Positions 47,534 to 58,203 of a stretch of DNA of 64,000 bases are shown piece by piece. The translations under genes and the position numbers were made by a program. This DNA is from Alopecurus myosuroides (Eukaryota > Streptophyta > Magnoliopsida > Poales > Poaceae). Each line of letters starts with the position of its first letter. Position 1 is the first letter of the stretch. The notes under the pieces are model-generated. The model saw only the letters and a program-made list of their open reading frames with translations, had not been told where the DNA came from and did no database searches. The stretch is taken from positions 231,202,696 to 231,266,695 of the forward strand of contig CM054062.1 of the NCBI GenBank assembly GCA_028641055.1, written 5' to 3'.

Positions 47534-48058
47534 TCAGGTTACGAAGTCAAACACAACTATGGGTTCACAGGTTTGGTTCCAAAACGTACCATGGGCTATG
47601 GCATGAGTCGCAGGTTCTTCTGCCACATCATCTTGGTCTCGAGGTCTACTCATCAGATTCCTGCGTTTCTTCTGGGCTGGACCTTGGTTTTCATCAGGAT
47701 GAACTAGAACATGGTTCTTCTTGGGACACTCGTGAGCAAAACGTCCTTCCTTTCCACAGGTAAAGCAACCCGTGATTCTAGGCTTGGCATTCACACATGA
47801 ACTAGGTTCTCCTGGCGTCACTATCTTCCATTTGCGGCTCTCTTCAGCAAGCTGGCGCTGCTGTTCCCTCAGAAGGTCAACGTTGTTTCTAGCATTTGCA
47901 ATGCCCGGTTGAGTCAGGTTCTCAAGGACAACACGGTTGGCTTCACGTTCTACATGAGCGGGTTCACGGTCTACACGAGCGGCTTCACGGTCTTCCATGA
48001 TCATAGCCAAAAGCTTGGCTACTGTCGGCTCCGGTGGTGGAGGCAACTTGCTGGCCAT
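47534..48058 (-). CDS. Element F shortened Gag with zinc knuckle
   Basis: Start at ATG 48058-48056 (MASKLPPPPEPTVAKLLAMI), chosen because Tekay-type Gag proteins open this way; the frame is open 24 codons further up but in leader sequence. The N terminus is followed by a charged helix with repeated (V/A)DRE/VERE units. It then runs almost directly into a CCHC zinc knuckle (CFTCGKEGRFAHEC, C-X2-C-X4-H-X4-C). The capsid region usually between them is missing, so this is an internally deleted Gag of about 174 aa. A Lys/Arg-rich tail follows (QKKRRNLMSRPRD). It could still bind RNA. No pol follows. Confidence 0.7.
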   Translation of the reverse strand: MASKLPPPPEPTVAKLLAMIMEDREAARVDREPAHVEREANRVVLENLTQPGIANARNNVDLLREQQRQLAEESRKWKIVTPGEPSSCVNAKPRITGCFTCGKEGRFAHECPKKNHVLVHPDENQGPAQKKRRNLMSRPRDQDDVAEEPATHAIAHGTFWNQTCEPIVVFDFVT

Positions 48059-48130
48059 GCTGAAGAAAATAATGGTATAAGACGAGAGCAAACAAAAAGG
48101 GTGGCTTTGTTTTGAAAACTTGTGAAACAT

Positions 48131-49056
48131 AACGGCTCATAACGGAGATGAGAACGGTAGATAACACAACAACAAACAAGCATCTAAGAAACAATCACAA
48201 TCGCAAACAAAGACTAGCACACACATGGTTCATAGTAGAGTTCACACACAAACACAAAAAGCGTCTGGGGTGGAAATAACACAACTCCTAACATCCTGCG
48301 GCAATCCTAAGTGCTCGAGGAAGCGCGTAGCTGTTCCTCTAGCTCTTCAACTTTATCTTGACTGGTTGCAAGCTGGTATTGAAGGCTTCTCACTTGTGCA
48401 TGAAGGTGGGATCACCATACTTCATGGTTTTCCTTCAGTACCCTGAGACGGCGCTCAGTAGCAGAAGATACTCTCTGGTCTTTCTCTAGATGGAAGATCT
48501 CTCTTCCTCAGTGTCAAACTCTCCTCTGAGCTTATCAAGGGGGAACTGAGTGTTGTCCCTCCAAGTGCTGGAAATGACCAGCAAACACAAAGTCTTTGGT
48601 GACATCTATGGGCTTGTCAAGTGATATCTAGGGTCGACGGTACTAGCAAAGGAGCACAAATTGTACAGACCACCAACCAGGACAATTCTCGTCCGTTATG
48701 GTGAGTCTGAGCTCCCTTCAACTCAGGTAATGGGCGACCGATAAGACGAGCCATCTTGATCAAATCCTCCTCAAAGCGGCGGTAGCAAGGTGCATGCGTA
48801 CCTAACCGGAAGGATTCGGTGAAGACAACTGCCATCTATACCAAATGTTTAGGTATAGTTTAAGTTGGGTAACAGTGTGCAAAGTTTTAAGATGCTCAAA
48901 TGTAACTTAGTATAAGTAGAGTTTTTCAAAACACAGAGGGGATGGAATATAGAATATCTTGGTAAATAGTCATCTTAGTGACCTGGTTTTATTAACTTTA
49001 TTTGTCAGAGTACTAGCTAATGTCCATGCTAACTAAGGTCTCCTAAGGTCAGGGTA
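48131..49056 (-). other. Leader of element F
   Basis: Lies between the primer site and gag on the minus strand. No coding region was recognised. Confidence 0.5.
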
Positions 49057-49068
49057 GCTCTGATACCA
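49057..49068 (-). other. Primer-binding site of element F (tRNA-iMet)
   Basis: The minus strand reads TGGTATCAGAGC, a perfect match to the plant initiator-Met primer site, 4 bases from the LTR edge at 49073. Confidence 0.9.
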
Positions 49069-49072
49069 ACTC

Positions 49073-52000
49073 TATAAGGTCCGCCCCAGAACCACTGTTC
49101 AAGGACACCTCCAATATGCATACATTCACGATCCTCCCAGATCACACCAGTCGTGAACAACATATCAAGTTGGTACACAGATACAATATCCATTACACTA
49201 TTGCATAAACACTTACAAAGGGGGCATGGTCACATGACCAAGTCTACACAACTGCCACGCAGGGCAAACACACAACACACACAACGGAAGACTAACACAC
49301 ACAAACGTAGTAGAGCCCAAGTCACGCCTTAACCTACAGGCTGCTGACCGGGAGACGATCCTAGTTCGCAAGGCCATCAGCTCCGTACTCCTCTTTGTAG
49401 ATCTCCTTCTGAGGCTCCTCCTCGAAGTCTAGCAAGTAAATACCAGGGACGAAACCAATATGAGTACATTTGAATGTACTCAGCAAGACATCCATCATGT
49501 AGCTTACCCAAAATGCAAGGATGATTATATAGTGGAGTAGGTAGGCTATACATAGGGTTCACTAGCAATGATATATGTAAGACATATCATAGTTGATTTT
49601 GAAAATCTCTGCATCTTTGTTGAAGAAGATACTTCAAAAGAAAATAATATAGTCTTTTCTTCCTCTTGTAGATATCACATGTACAAGAGGTTTTATAAAC
49701 TCATTTTGTAAAAGAAGGTTTTCTCTTTGCAAAACTTCTTGTAAAACAACTTCTGGCTTTTCATCAAAAGTACCTCCACGGTACAAGATTTCCTCCATTC
49801 AGAACTTCACAAGTCCAACTCCTTTTTGAAAAATCCTTTTTGAAAACATTGACACAATGCTAGCTACATGGCCTTTCAACTGTCCATATCCGAGGACGCG
49901 TCTATTCCGAAATAGTTGTACTCTGTAGAGGTGTACACATCCACCAGATCCAGTACATCCACCATGAACAACCACGGACTGTAACAACAATATGTAAACA
50001 TCAGATAACTGATCCTAACCATCCACTATGTCCAAGCTAGTACATCTCTATCTCTTCAGTTGGGCCTAGTTCCCCCGGCATCCTGTCCACCAGCGCCACA
50101 TCTGGGGACCCAACTGCTGCGGCCGGAGGAGAACTTAATCCCACTGTGTATGTCCCGTATTTACCACCTAGCGACAATCGGTTCGAGGGCTCGACGACCC
50201 TTATAGAAAATTGAGATAGAACACACACTAACAAGAACAAACTTCCAGTTAAGCCCCGTGCCCATGTTGGGGTAGGGTGGCAGTACGGTAAAGGTTGTCC
50301 GACGAAGACTAGGTTATGTGTCATTTTTGAAAAACACCATTTTCCCAAAAATGACCACTCCAACATTCCTCCGGTGAATAAGGCTCAACCCTTTCTCCGG
50401 GTTTTCCATAAAGCCTTTTTTTTTTTGCAAAAACAAATTTTTAGGGTGTCCACTTAGGTACTAATACTTTTTATGGTAATAAATACCATATGGTGGATAT
50501 GGGCTTGGTAACACCAAGTATCAACTACTGGCATAGTATAATATAATAGTAGTAGTAGTCACTCAAAAATAGTTTTTGATAATCAAAGTTTTTGTAAAAC
50601 TTTTAGAAGTAAAACATGCATGATAGATAATGATAAGTCTAGTATAATAGCAAGCATCAGGACTTCTTTCCTTTAAACTCTTATTGTCCCTGGCCTTGAA
50701 GTAACTTGAACTTGAAGCACAACTCCACAAATGTTGCTTCTTCTCCTTCGTTGTCTAGCGTCGTAAAAGAATAAAAGACACGCACTCTGATCTAAAGGAC
50801 AAACAACTAAAATAAACAACACATACAGCAAGCAAACTTATACTAGCACAATCTCTCGAACGTTATCGCGAAAACTATCTCACAAACTCTCACGGTCCAA
50901 AACTGTCGTCAAACAAACATATGGTTGAGAAACCATATCCCACTTCTTACATACCATATATGGAGTGGGTGTATAACTCTCATAACAAGATACATAAGAA
51001 ACTAAAAATATAGTTTGTGGGTACAAAAGGTCAGACTAATAAAATAATAACAATCAATCAAAGCAATGCCCATGGCCGTGGGCATTAACAACACACAAGC
51101 AATCATCACCAACAAGTTCATGATTAAACTAATGCATAGATAAAAAGGTACTACTAAGCACAACAATAACACTAGCACACCAATATCATAAGTATAATAA
51201 TCATGCTAAGGCGATCACTCAGACAGTTTCCAAACAGCAAGCAATCACATCACAGATGAATATGCTAGTTATAGACTATGCTTCTGTCTACTCAAAGTTA
51301 TGGAATCCATCAATCATGAAAATTAAAAAAACAAACCAGTAGATAAAATTAATGGTAACAAGTCATAAAATATAATCTAAAACACAATCATCATACAAGA
51401 TAGAGCTCCTTAACAAAATACATAAAAACAGGACTGCACTAATAGCATACTAGTATGGAACTCTACACAAGCATGCTATAAGGAACAATTGTATTCTACA
51501 ACTATAGCAACATGAAACTAAAGAAGTCATGGCATAATAATAGAAGTAATTACATCCTAAAGATTCTAGAATAAATCATACACTCATAAAATAAAAGACA
51601 ATAATACTAGAGCAAAGCCATAATTTCTAGTGGTGACACTAGTCCAATACTAGAGAAGCAAACAATGCTACAAGGATGCTTAACTGTAAACAAGAAAGTC
51701 ATGAATATGAATACCTACTAATAGAACATACACCTTACACATGCTAGTAAGCATAAACACTAAGATAATTCTATGAAAACATATAAGCATAACCAATTCT
51801 AATAATACATGCTCTTCTACTCACTAAATAACAAACAAATCAAAAATAAGCTACACAACCAGTAGCTATGCACCCAACAAAAAGGCTAACTAAACACTTA
51901 CAAAAATCCAAACACTCCATACAAATCATTCACAAATAATCTATCAATTACAAGGAATTACTCTATTAGCAAACAATTCAATTTAAGCAAACAATAGTGA

Positions 52001-54987
52001 AGCATTTCTTAACATGATACTCCTAAGGAGTATTATGCTAACAAATGAATCACCACTAAACATACTAGTATTCACAAAGAAGAAATAAACTTTTCACTTG
52101 CATAAGTGAAACAAACAATCTATTGTCCTTGGTGGAAAATAATAATCAATCATATAATAACGCATGCTATTTTTACACAAATGCATGGTTGGGGATTTTT
52201 ATCCTCAACCAAGATGAAATGGGACCAGTGGGTTGTGGGACCACTAATACCAAGGCAAAAGAGGTACTAAGCCTCTGGTTACTTATAACAAAAAATTTAT
52301 AACAAAATAAACAATACTAGACTATCCATGCTAGTGGAAACAAGTCTAGTGAGACCAAATAACAATACATACACATGCTTTGCTATAAAATAACATGCAA
52401 GATAATAGAGACAATAACATCAAAATAACAGTACCAAAATGGTACTGGTCTCAACTCAAACATAGCACAAACTTAGTCAATCAAGCGCACAAAGATTTTG
52501 CTCACACAAATATTCCAAATAATAAAACTAGAAAATAACCAATGCTAGTTCTACTTCTATTTGACTTTCCAAACATGCACAAACATTCTAAGGTAGACAT
52601 AATGCAAGAAAACTACCTAATAACAAGTGATAACAACTCTATAAAAGCTAAAACACAAGATTCAAACAATCACTCATTTTGTTTCAAACAAATACTCACA
52701 TACAAACAAAAACTGAAAAGCTGTTGTTTCTAGATCTGCTCACCAAAATTAATCTATGGCTCCAAAAATTAATCCAAGCTAGAATTACATAGATCTAGTC
52801 AATAGCAAACTAATCCAGTTGGATTCACTTCAAAAATCATTTTTTAAACTCACTCTAAAAATCCAAGAAAAGCCTGCTGGACTTTTACCAAAATGGATGG
52901 CATTTCCATTTGGTAACTCAGCTTGATGTGAGGCAAAGTCCTAGTGGTAGATCTATTCAATAGCTATCCAAAAAAATTGGTTTGACCAAAAGGGTTACAG
53001 ATTCCAAAAGTTATGTTCAATACAATATTACTTACACTCTGTGGCAAGACAGACAATGTGAGAAAACTACAAATCAAAACTTAGATCTACAATTTTTAAA
53101 TGGTTAGGAAAACATATTACTAAATTCAAGATTTTTGGTGGATTTTAATTTGCACGTTTGGTATTTTTCACAACCCTAAAGCAAACATGCAAGTTTCTGC
53201 CAAAACTAAAAAAAAAGGAAAAAAGAAACAGACGGCGGGCTGGCATCCAGTGGGCGCGGCCCAGCTAGGCGGCTGAGCGGCCCAACGCAGGCCTGGCCAG
53301 TGCGCATGGCGCGGGAACATGTCCGTTCAAGCGTGGCCGTAGATCTAGCGATCTACGGTCCGCGACTTTTCTTCCTCCTCTCTACCCTCTCTCTCATCGG
53401 ACTCAACGTGAAAACGGCGACCGTGGGGCGGCGGCGAGAGGTGGTGCGGGGTCGGGGGAGGTGCTGGCGCTTGCAGGAGTCGAGGGGCGCTGACTAGGGT
53501 GTCGGAGGTGGCATACAATGGCGGCGCCGAGCGGTGCGTCCGTGGCGGCGAGTCGGAAGACGGCGGCGCACCTGCAAGCGAGCGGCCACGGGAGCATGTC
53601 AGGGAGGGTCAGGGAGGTACAGGGAAACGATCCAGGGCAGTGAGGAGGTGTGGAAGGCACGGGGGAGGAGGGTGCTACCTCGAGCTCCTGGCGGCGATCG
53701 TTGGGGGTTCACGGCTCGAGCACGCTCCCAGGGGCTATGGCTCGGCTAGATCTTGACTCAGGGAGTTGTGAGAGTGTGAGGGAGTGCAGTGGCGCAGGGG
53801 ATGGGGCTGGGTTGACTTGTACCCATGGAGAAAAGGGCAGGGGCAAAAATATGGCTCGGTTTCATGTCATGCAAAGGCATGAGGGCGCTCTAGGGTGGTT
53901 TTGGTATTTCTCCTTCATGCTCTGGTTGCCAAAGGAAAGGACCACGAAAGTGCAAGTCCAGAGATGGCCTTTGGGAGCAATGGGAGGCAAGTCAAAAGGT
54001 CAAATGGTCAAAGCATGGGCTCACATACCTTCCCACATCATCACTCTATCTCTCTCTCTCATGTTTTCTTCATCCTCAAGGCTTCTAGAAACAAGACCAC
54101 ACATCCTGGCTCGAGTCAATAAGTTAGTCAACACTCTTGACAAGGTTACATTTCAAAATTTGCAAAGAAAAATAAAGAAAACAACTGTCCAAAATTGTAT
54201 CCCACACTGTTTGAAAAAAATCAGGAAATTCAGTTGGGTTGAAAACAGATGGAATGAGCAAAAAGTTGGGTTTGTTTTCAAGGGTCAAATGGTTTCCAAA
54301 ATTTGTTTTCAAAGTGGGAACTTGTTAACCATGTTATAAAATTTCAGAAACATCTTTTGGAAACAAATTTGAAATAGTTTAAGGCTATGAAAACAATGTG
54401 GGAAAAGGTGTACTTTCTGTTTTTCTCTGTTTTCCAAAAATGCCTTTCTCTGCATTAATTTTATATCACAAAGACAACAAGCAAAAGATAATTTTCATTC
54501 ATCCAAAAAAAAAACTAAGCTTATGGATTTGTAGTACATATACCAAGTAACAAATAAAAGTCAAGAAAACATAAAATAACATTTTATAGCCTAGTGGAAA
54601 CAAGGGTAGAAAACAGGTACTTGGCCATATTTTCATAGATTATTTTCTATAGAAAACTTAAAAGAAAACTTCCATAAATCATTTTGAAATTTTGTTTTCT
54701 TGGATCTAACAAAGCTAAAAGTTTATCTTAAGATTCAAACAAGAATGATCCAAGTCTTGGAATAAAAACCACTCACAATCATCAGGGAAAAATATCAGAA
54801 AAAAATAGAATTGTTTTCAGGAAAAATTTGGTATTGGCTTTATCAAGAAACAAAACTTGTGTTGCAAATATGATTAAGATCATAAACACATGTTAGTTCA
54901 AACAATCATGTTGTTAGAAAAAAATTGTTGGCCCTAATTTTTGTCTTCTTGAACAGAGTACAAGATTCCAAAAACTGGGGTGTGACA
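49073..54987 (-). repeat. 5' LTR of element F
   Basis: 5915 bp, from tataagg (TG changed to TA) to ggggtgtgaca. It differs from the left LTR by about 35 extra bp near its start (about 49079-49112), about 65 extra bp near 50787-50850, and scattered substitutions. Confidence 0.9.
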
Positions 54988-55243
54988 TCTCCTCCGAACT
55001 CCGTGTACGTTATAGAATTCTAAGGTCCTGGGTTTTCTTTTCATCCAATTCCGAGAATATTTCCAGAACAACTTTTCTGAAACCAAAAATAGAAGAAAAC
55101 AGGAACTGGTGTTGTGGCATCTTGTTAATAGGTTAGTCCCAGAAAATCCATAAAAATGATGTAAAGTCTATATAAAACATGTAGCACTTGGCATGAAAAC
55201 AGCATGGAACATCAGAAATTATAGATACGTTTAAAACGTATCA
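54988..55243 (-). repeat. LTR of element C, inner part
   Basis: Starts with the right tctcc duplication of F and ends at the LTR edge gatacgtttaaaacgtatca. It completes 38976-40190. Confidence 0.8.
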
Positions 55244-55406
55244 GCATCTCCAAGATTAGTTATACTCCTCCTCGAATGGGAAAAACGATAAAAACAAAAT
55301 AACTTCTAAGGTGATATGCTACCAACATAATTTTGATCATCATAATTGTAAAATCATTTGTAAAGTTGAGATCATAGTACTCTAAACACAGGCATGATAG
55401 ATATAA

Positions 55407-55676
55407 TTATAACCATGAAACTTCGCAATCATGTTGCAACATGAAAAGTAACACAAACAAAATATCATGAATAATAATGCATTTTAAATTTATATGTTTG
55501 TTTCGAGCAATAAGAAAGCATAGCAAAGTAGTATTCAGCTTGTCCTTAAGAGTGGAGCAAAACATAAATGTCAGGACTCCTTCAAAGTTCAAGTGGTAAC
55601 TAGAAACAAATAGTTTGAGAGCAAGTAATAACATTGCATGAATCAACCAATAATAATCTTTGGGACAAATGCACAT
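55407..55676 (-). CDS. Short hydrophobic ORF in element C 3' region
   Basis: An 89-residue frame opening MCICPKDYYWLIHAM with LNFEGVLTFMFC. It is the counterpart of 14536-14745 and 32-316. The function is unknown and coding status unproven. Confidence 0.3.
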   Translation of the reverse strand: MCICPKDYYWLIHAMLLLALKLFVSSYHLNFEGVLTFMFCSTLKDKLNTTLLCFLIARNKHINLKCIIIHDILFVLLFMLQHDCEVSWL

Positions 55677-55957
55677 TAAACTCGGAATGGCAACTATGCT
55701 CTCTTAATTGTGCATAAATTTACAAGATGAAGACTCAACATAAACGTAAAAGAAAGGCCCTTCGAAGAGGGAAGCAGGGATCAACTCATGTGCTAGAGCT
55801 TTTTATTTTATAAAAGAGGTATTGAAAACATTTTTTTAGAGAGGTGTATGTTTATGTCAAAGAATAGCAAACAGACAATATAGTACGTCACAAGCCAACT
55901 AGACTTCAGAAGAGCGACTCCCATTGAAGGACACAACTGAGATCAGTAGATCATCCC

Positions 55958-56505
55958 TGTTTGTCGGATATATCCTAAATAGGGGTATATCCGGCATTGG
56001 CCGAAGGCCAGATTACCCGGGTGGCCCACAGGCAATGGATCATAGTCCATTGGGCGGCCCAGTAAGCTGACGCGTAGGAAGCCAGATTCTAGAAGAACCC
56101 GAACCACGGACCGAAGTGGTGCGACTTGGAGGAGAAGACAGATACCTTACTTTCCAAGGTAGATACTTTCTGTAGTCTTCTAGGTTTACTTTCTGTAAGC
56201 CCTAGTCCAGCTATCTATATAAAGCCGGACGGGAGCAAGAAAAAGACAGACAATTAGCTAGAAGCCAACTCACCGGGAAGTTCATCCTCGCCGACTAAGC
56301 GAAACCATACTCACAATTGTACTTTGTATACTTCAGGCTTCAACCTTGATTTAGTGAGATTGCAGGAGTAGGAATGCTGCCTATTTGCGTCGTACCGAAC
56401 CTGAGTAAACTCGGTGTTGTCGTTTACAGTTCTTTCACGTGCCCCCGCGGTTCTACCAGTAGGCTTATGGCACCCACGTCCATGAACCTTACTACGATGT
56501 CTCGA
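55958..56505 (+). repeat. 5' LTR of element D
   Basis: Starts tgtttgtcggatatatcc (or tgtcgg at 55962). TATA box (tatataaag) at 56216-56224. An R-U5 block ggagtaggaatgctgcc with aacctgagtaaactc lies at 56362-56415. The exact 3' edge before gttggtgcccaccgtgggg (56508) is not certain. Confidence 0.65.
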
Positions 56506-56507
56506 AA

Positions 56508-56526
56508 GTTGGTGCCCACCGTGGGG
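56508..56526 (+). other. Primer-site/leader signature of element D
   Basis: The bases gttggtgcccaccgtgggg match the leader signature seen at 9000 in element M (attggcgcccaccgtgggg). In grass Tat-type elements this string marks the boundary of LTR and leader. Confidence 0.6.
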
Positions 56527-56646
56527 CCAGCGGCGTCGGGACTTACGTTCTGAGGAGGAATACTCGGCGGAATCGGTAGCACAATCACTGTCGGAAGCCT
56601 GGAATTCGACGGAAATGTTGGATGCTTCCTCGACCACAGATCATAC

Positions 56647-58203
56647 ATGCCGGCACGGAATCATCTGGTAAGTGCCTGCGTTTTACCGGTTGGATCTGCT
56701 AATGTTTTTATCGGTTTGACAGCAGAAGCTATGGGATTCCGTTGTGGAAGTAATTTTATCCCACCCGTCCTATTCCCAGAAGGCCTCAATGTCGGATTCT
56801 TCTCAGATTTTCCCTATTCATACATAGGAGCGGATCAAGCTTCCATAGTTGCATATCTCCAAAACACATTTGGATTTTCTGCCTCTCCGGAGATGCCTGC
56901 AACCAGATCCCACTTCATTGGTATGGTGCAGTCTGAGATCGCTAAAAACACGGAAGAGGGAAATCCCGTGGAAAAGGCAGAAAATCATGATCCCACAGAA
57001 AAGATGGAAGACCCAAGATTCATCGATCAAGCATCAAACTTGGAAGCTGAATCTGTGCTAGCAGCCATAGAGGCAAAGCTAGACTCGGAAACCGGATCTG
57101 CGGAGTCAGATTCCGAAGATGAGGACGAAGACGCTTTCAAAAGAAAGGTAAAATCCATGCAAGGGAGTTTCCCTGAAGTACTCATGGCAAAACCGACTGG
57201 AAATTTGGATGTTGAGGAAGATCAAGATCCCAAAACACCTCTGCCAGATGAAGAGGAAGAGGAAGGCGAAGTTAGTCTGACTTACCCTAATGTCAAGGAA
57301 TTGACGGAAGAGGAACCTAGCAGAAAGCCTCCATCTTCCAAGAAGAAAACGAAGTCTGCCAAGAAACTCCAATCCAAACTCCCAAAGAAAAAGGTGGAAA
57401 AGTTGGCACACATTGCCAACCAAAACCTGTAAGTAGGAGGAAGAAGTGGAGTCAAGCCTGCTGAAAAGAAAAAGGCTGAAATCCATGTTCCCCAAATGCC
57501 GGAACAGGAGGAGATTGATCTGATTCAAACCCCAGTGGCACGAAACAAGCCCCCGTAAGTGTTGGAAGCCAGGAGACAAGCTATAATGCGGCAACAGCAA
57601 CAACTATTCTGAACTCGGGAAAACATCCTCAAAACCCAGGCTAACATTAAAATGCAGCAGAAAGAAATAGAGGAGTACGAAAGAAGAAATATGTCTAGAA
57701 TTAAACCTACGCGGTTACCCGGAATTTCAAAACTGGCTGAACTGCCAGCAAGAAAGAAGTTTGAAAACCCTTCTTGGCAAAGGCATGTTAACAACACTAA
57801 TGCTAAGGGTGAACGCATATACAAAACTTCGGCCGAAAACGCGGAAGCCACGTTCGCCATACTTAATGACGATCTGTACTCCAATGACGAAAAAATACAG
57901 GGAGTGTATGCTTTCTTAGGAAAAGCATTACAACAACAACAACGAGGACAAACACGCTCAGGGAAGTTACATGATGATTAAGCCTTATGCAAAACTGCCA
58001 CGTGCTCCGTTGGAGCACCTAAACCTGGTGAACCTGGAGATTCAGGCGATTCTAAGGAAAAGAAGGGATATCCCAAAAAGGACAAGAAAATCCCGGATAA
58101 CAAGGTGCAGCTTCCAGAACAGGATCTCATCTGCCGAAAGGAGGAAATAATCCATGTGACAACAAGGAACGGTAGGAGCGAAACCAGAAAGACGGAAAAG
58201 TAA
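56647..58203 (+). pseudogene. Element D ORF1-like / N-terminal Gag frame
   Basis: One frame from ATG 56647 runs to the TAA at 58201-58203, with in-frame stops at 57430, near 57556, near 57610 and near 57979. It encodes a short hydrophobic start (VLPVGSANVFIGLTAEAMGF), then a strongly acidic, Lys-alternating middle (EDEDEDAFKRKVKSM, then a long Glu run near 57250 and a Lys run near 57345), and a Gln-rich helical part near 57580. The final TAA overlaps the ATG of the next frame (58203-58205). Tat/Ogre-lineage elements can carry an ORF1 ahead of gag-pol, which this resembles; it may also be only the N-terminal Gag after a frameshift. Confidence 0.5.

Larger units (their letters stand above)
40191..54987 (-). 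mobile_element. Element F: long-LTR Gypsy element, non-autonomous
   Basis: A 14.8-kb insertion with LTRs of 5.84 and 5.92 kb, a 5-bp duplication tctcc, a primer site for tRNA-iMet and a polypurine tract. The interior is only about 3.0 kb and encodes a shortened Gag. No protease, RT or integrase was found. The primer type, zinc knuckle and long LTRs fit the Tekay/Del chromovirus lineage. The LTRs are alike apart from scattered substitutions and a few indels, so the insertion is fairly recent compared with its surroundings. Confidence 0.9.
38976..55957 (-). mobile_element. Element C: Athila-like element, split by F and cut by D
   Basis: Consists of a 3' LTR (38976-40190 plus 54988-55243), a polypurine tract (gcatctccaagat at 55244), and a 3' internal region to 55957 homologous to 1-500 and 14316-15060. 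Element D starts at 55958 in the middle of a string (gatcagtagatcatccct) that continues uninterrupted in element A near 15030. The rest of C lies beyond D and E, outside the window. Confidence 0.75.

Noticed and set aside
40191..54987. The 40-46 kb and 49-55 kb similarity as a segmental duplication
   Set aside because: The copies are the two LTRs of one element: primer site and polypurine tract lie between them, with a shared target duplication outside.
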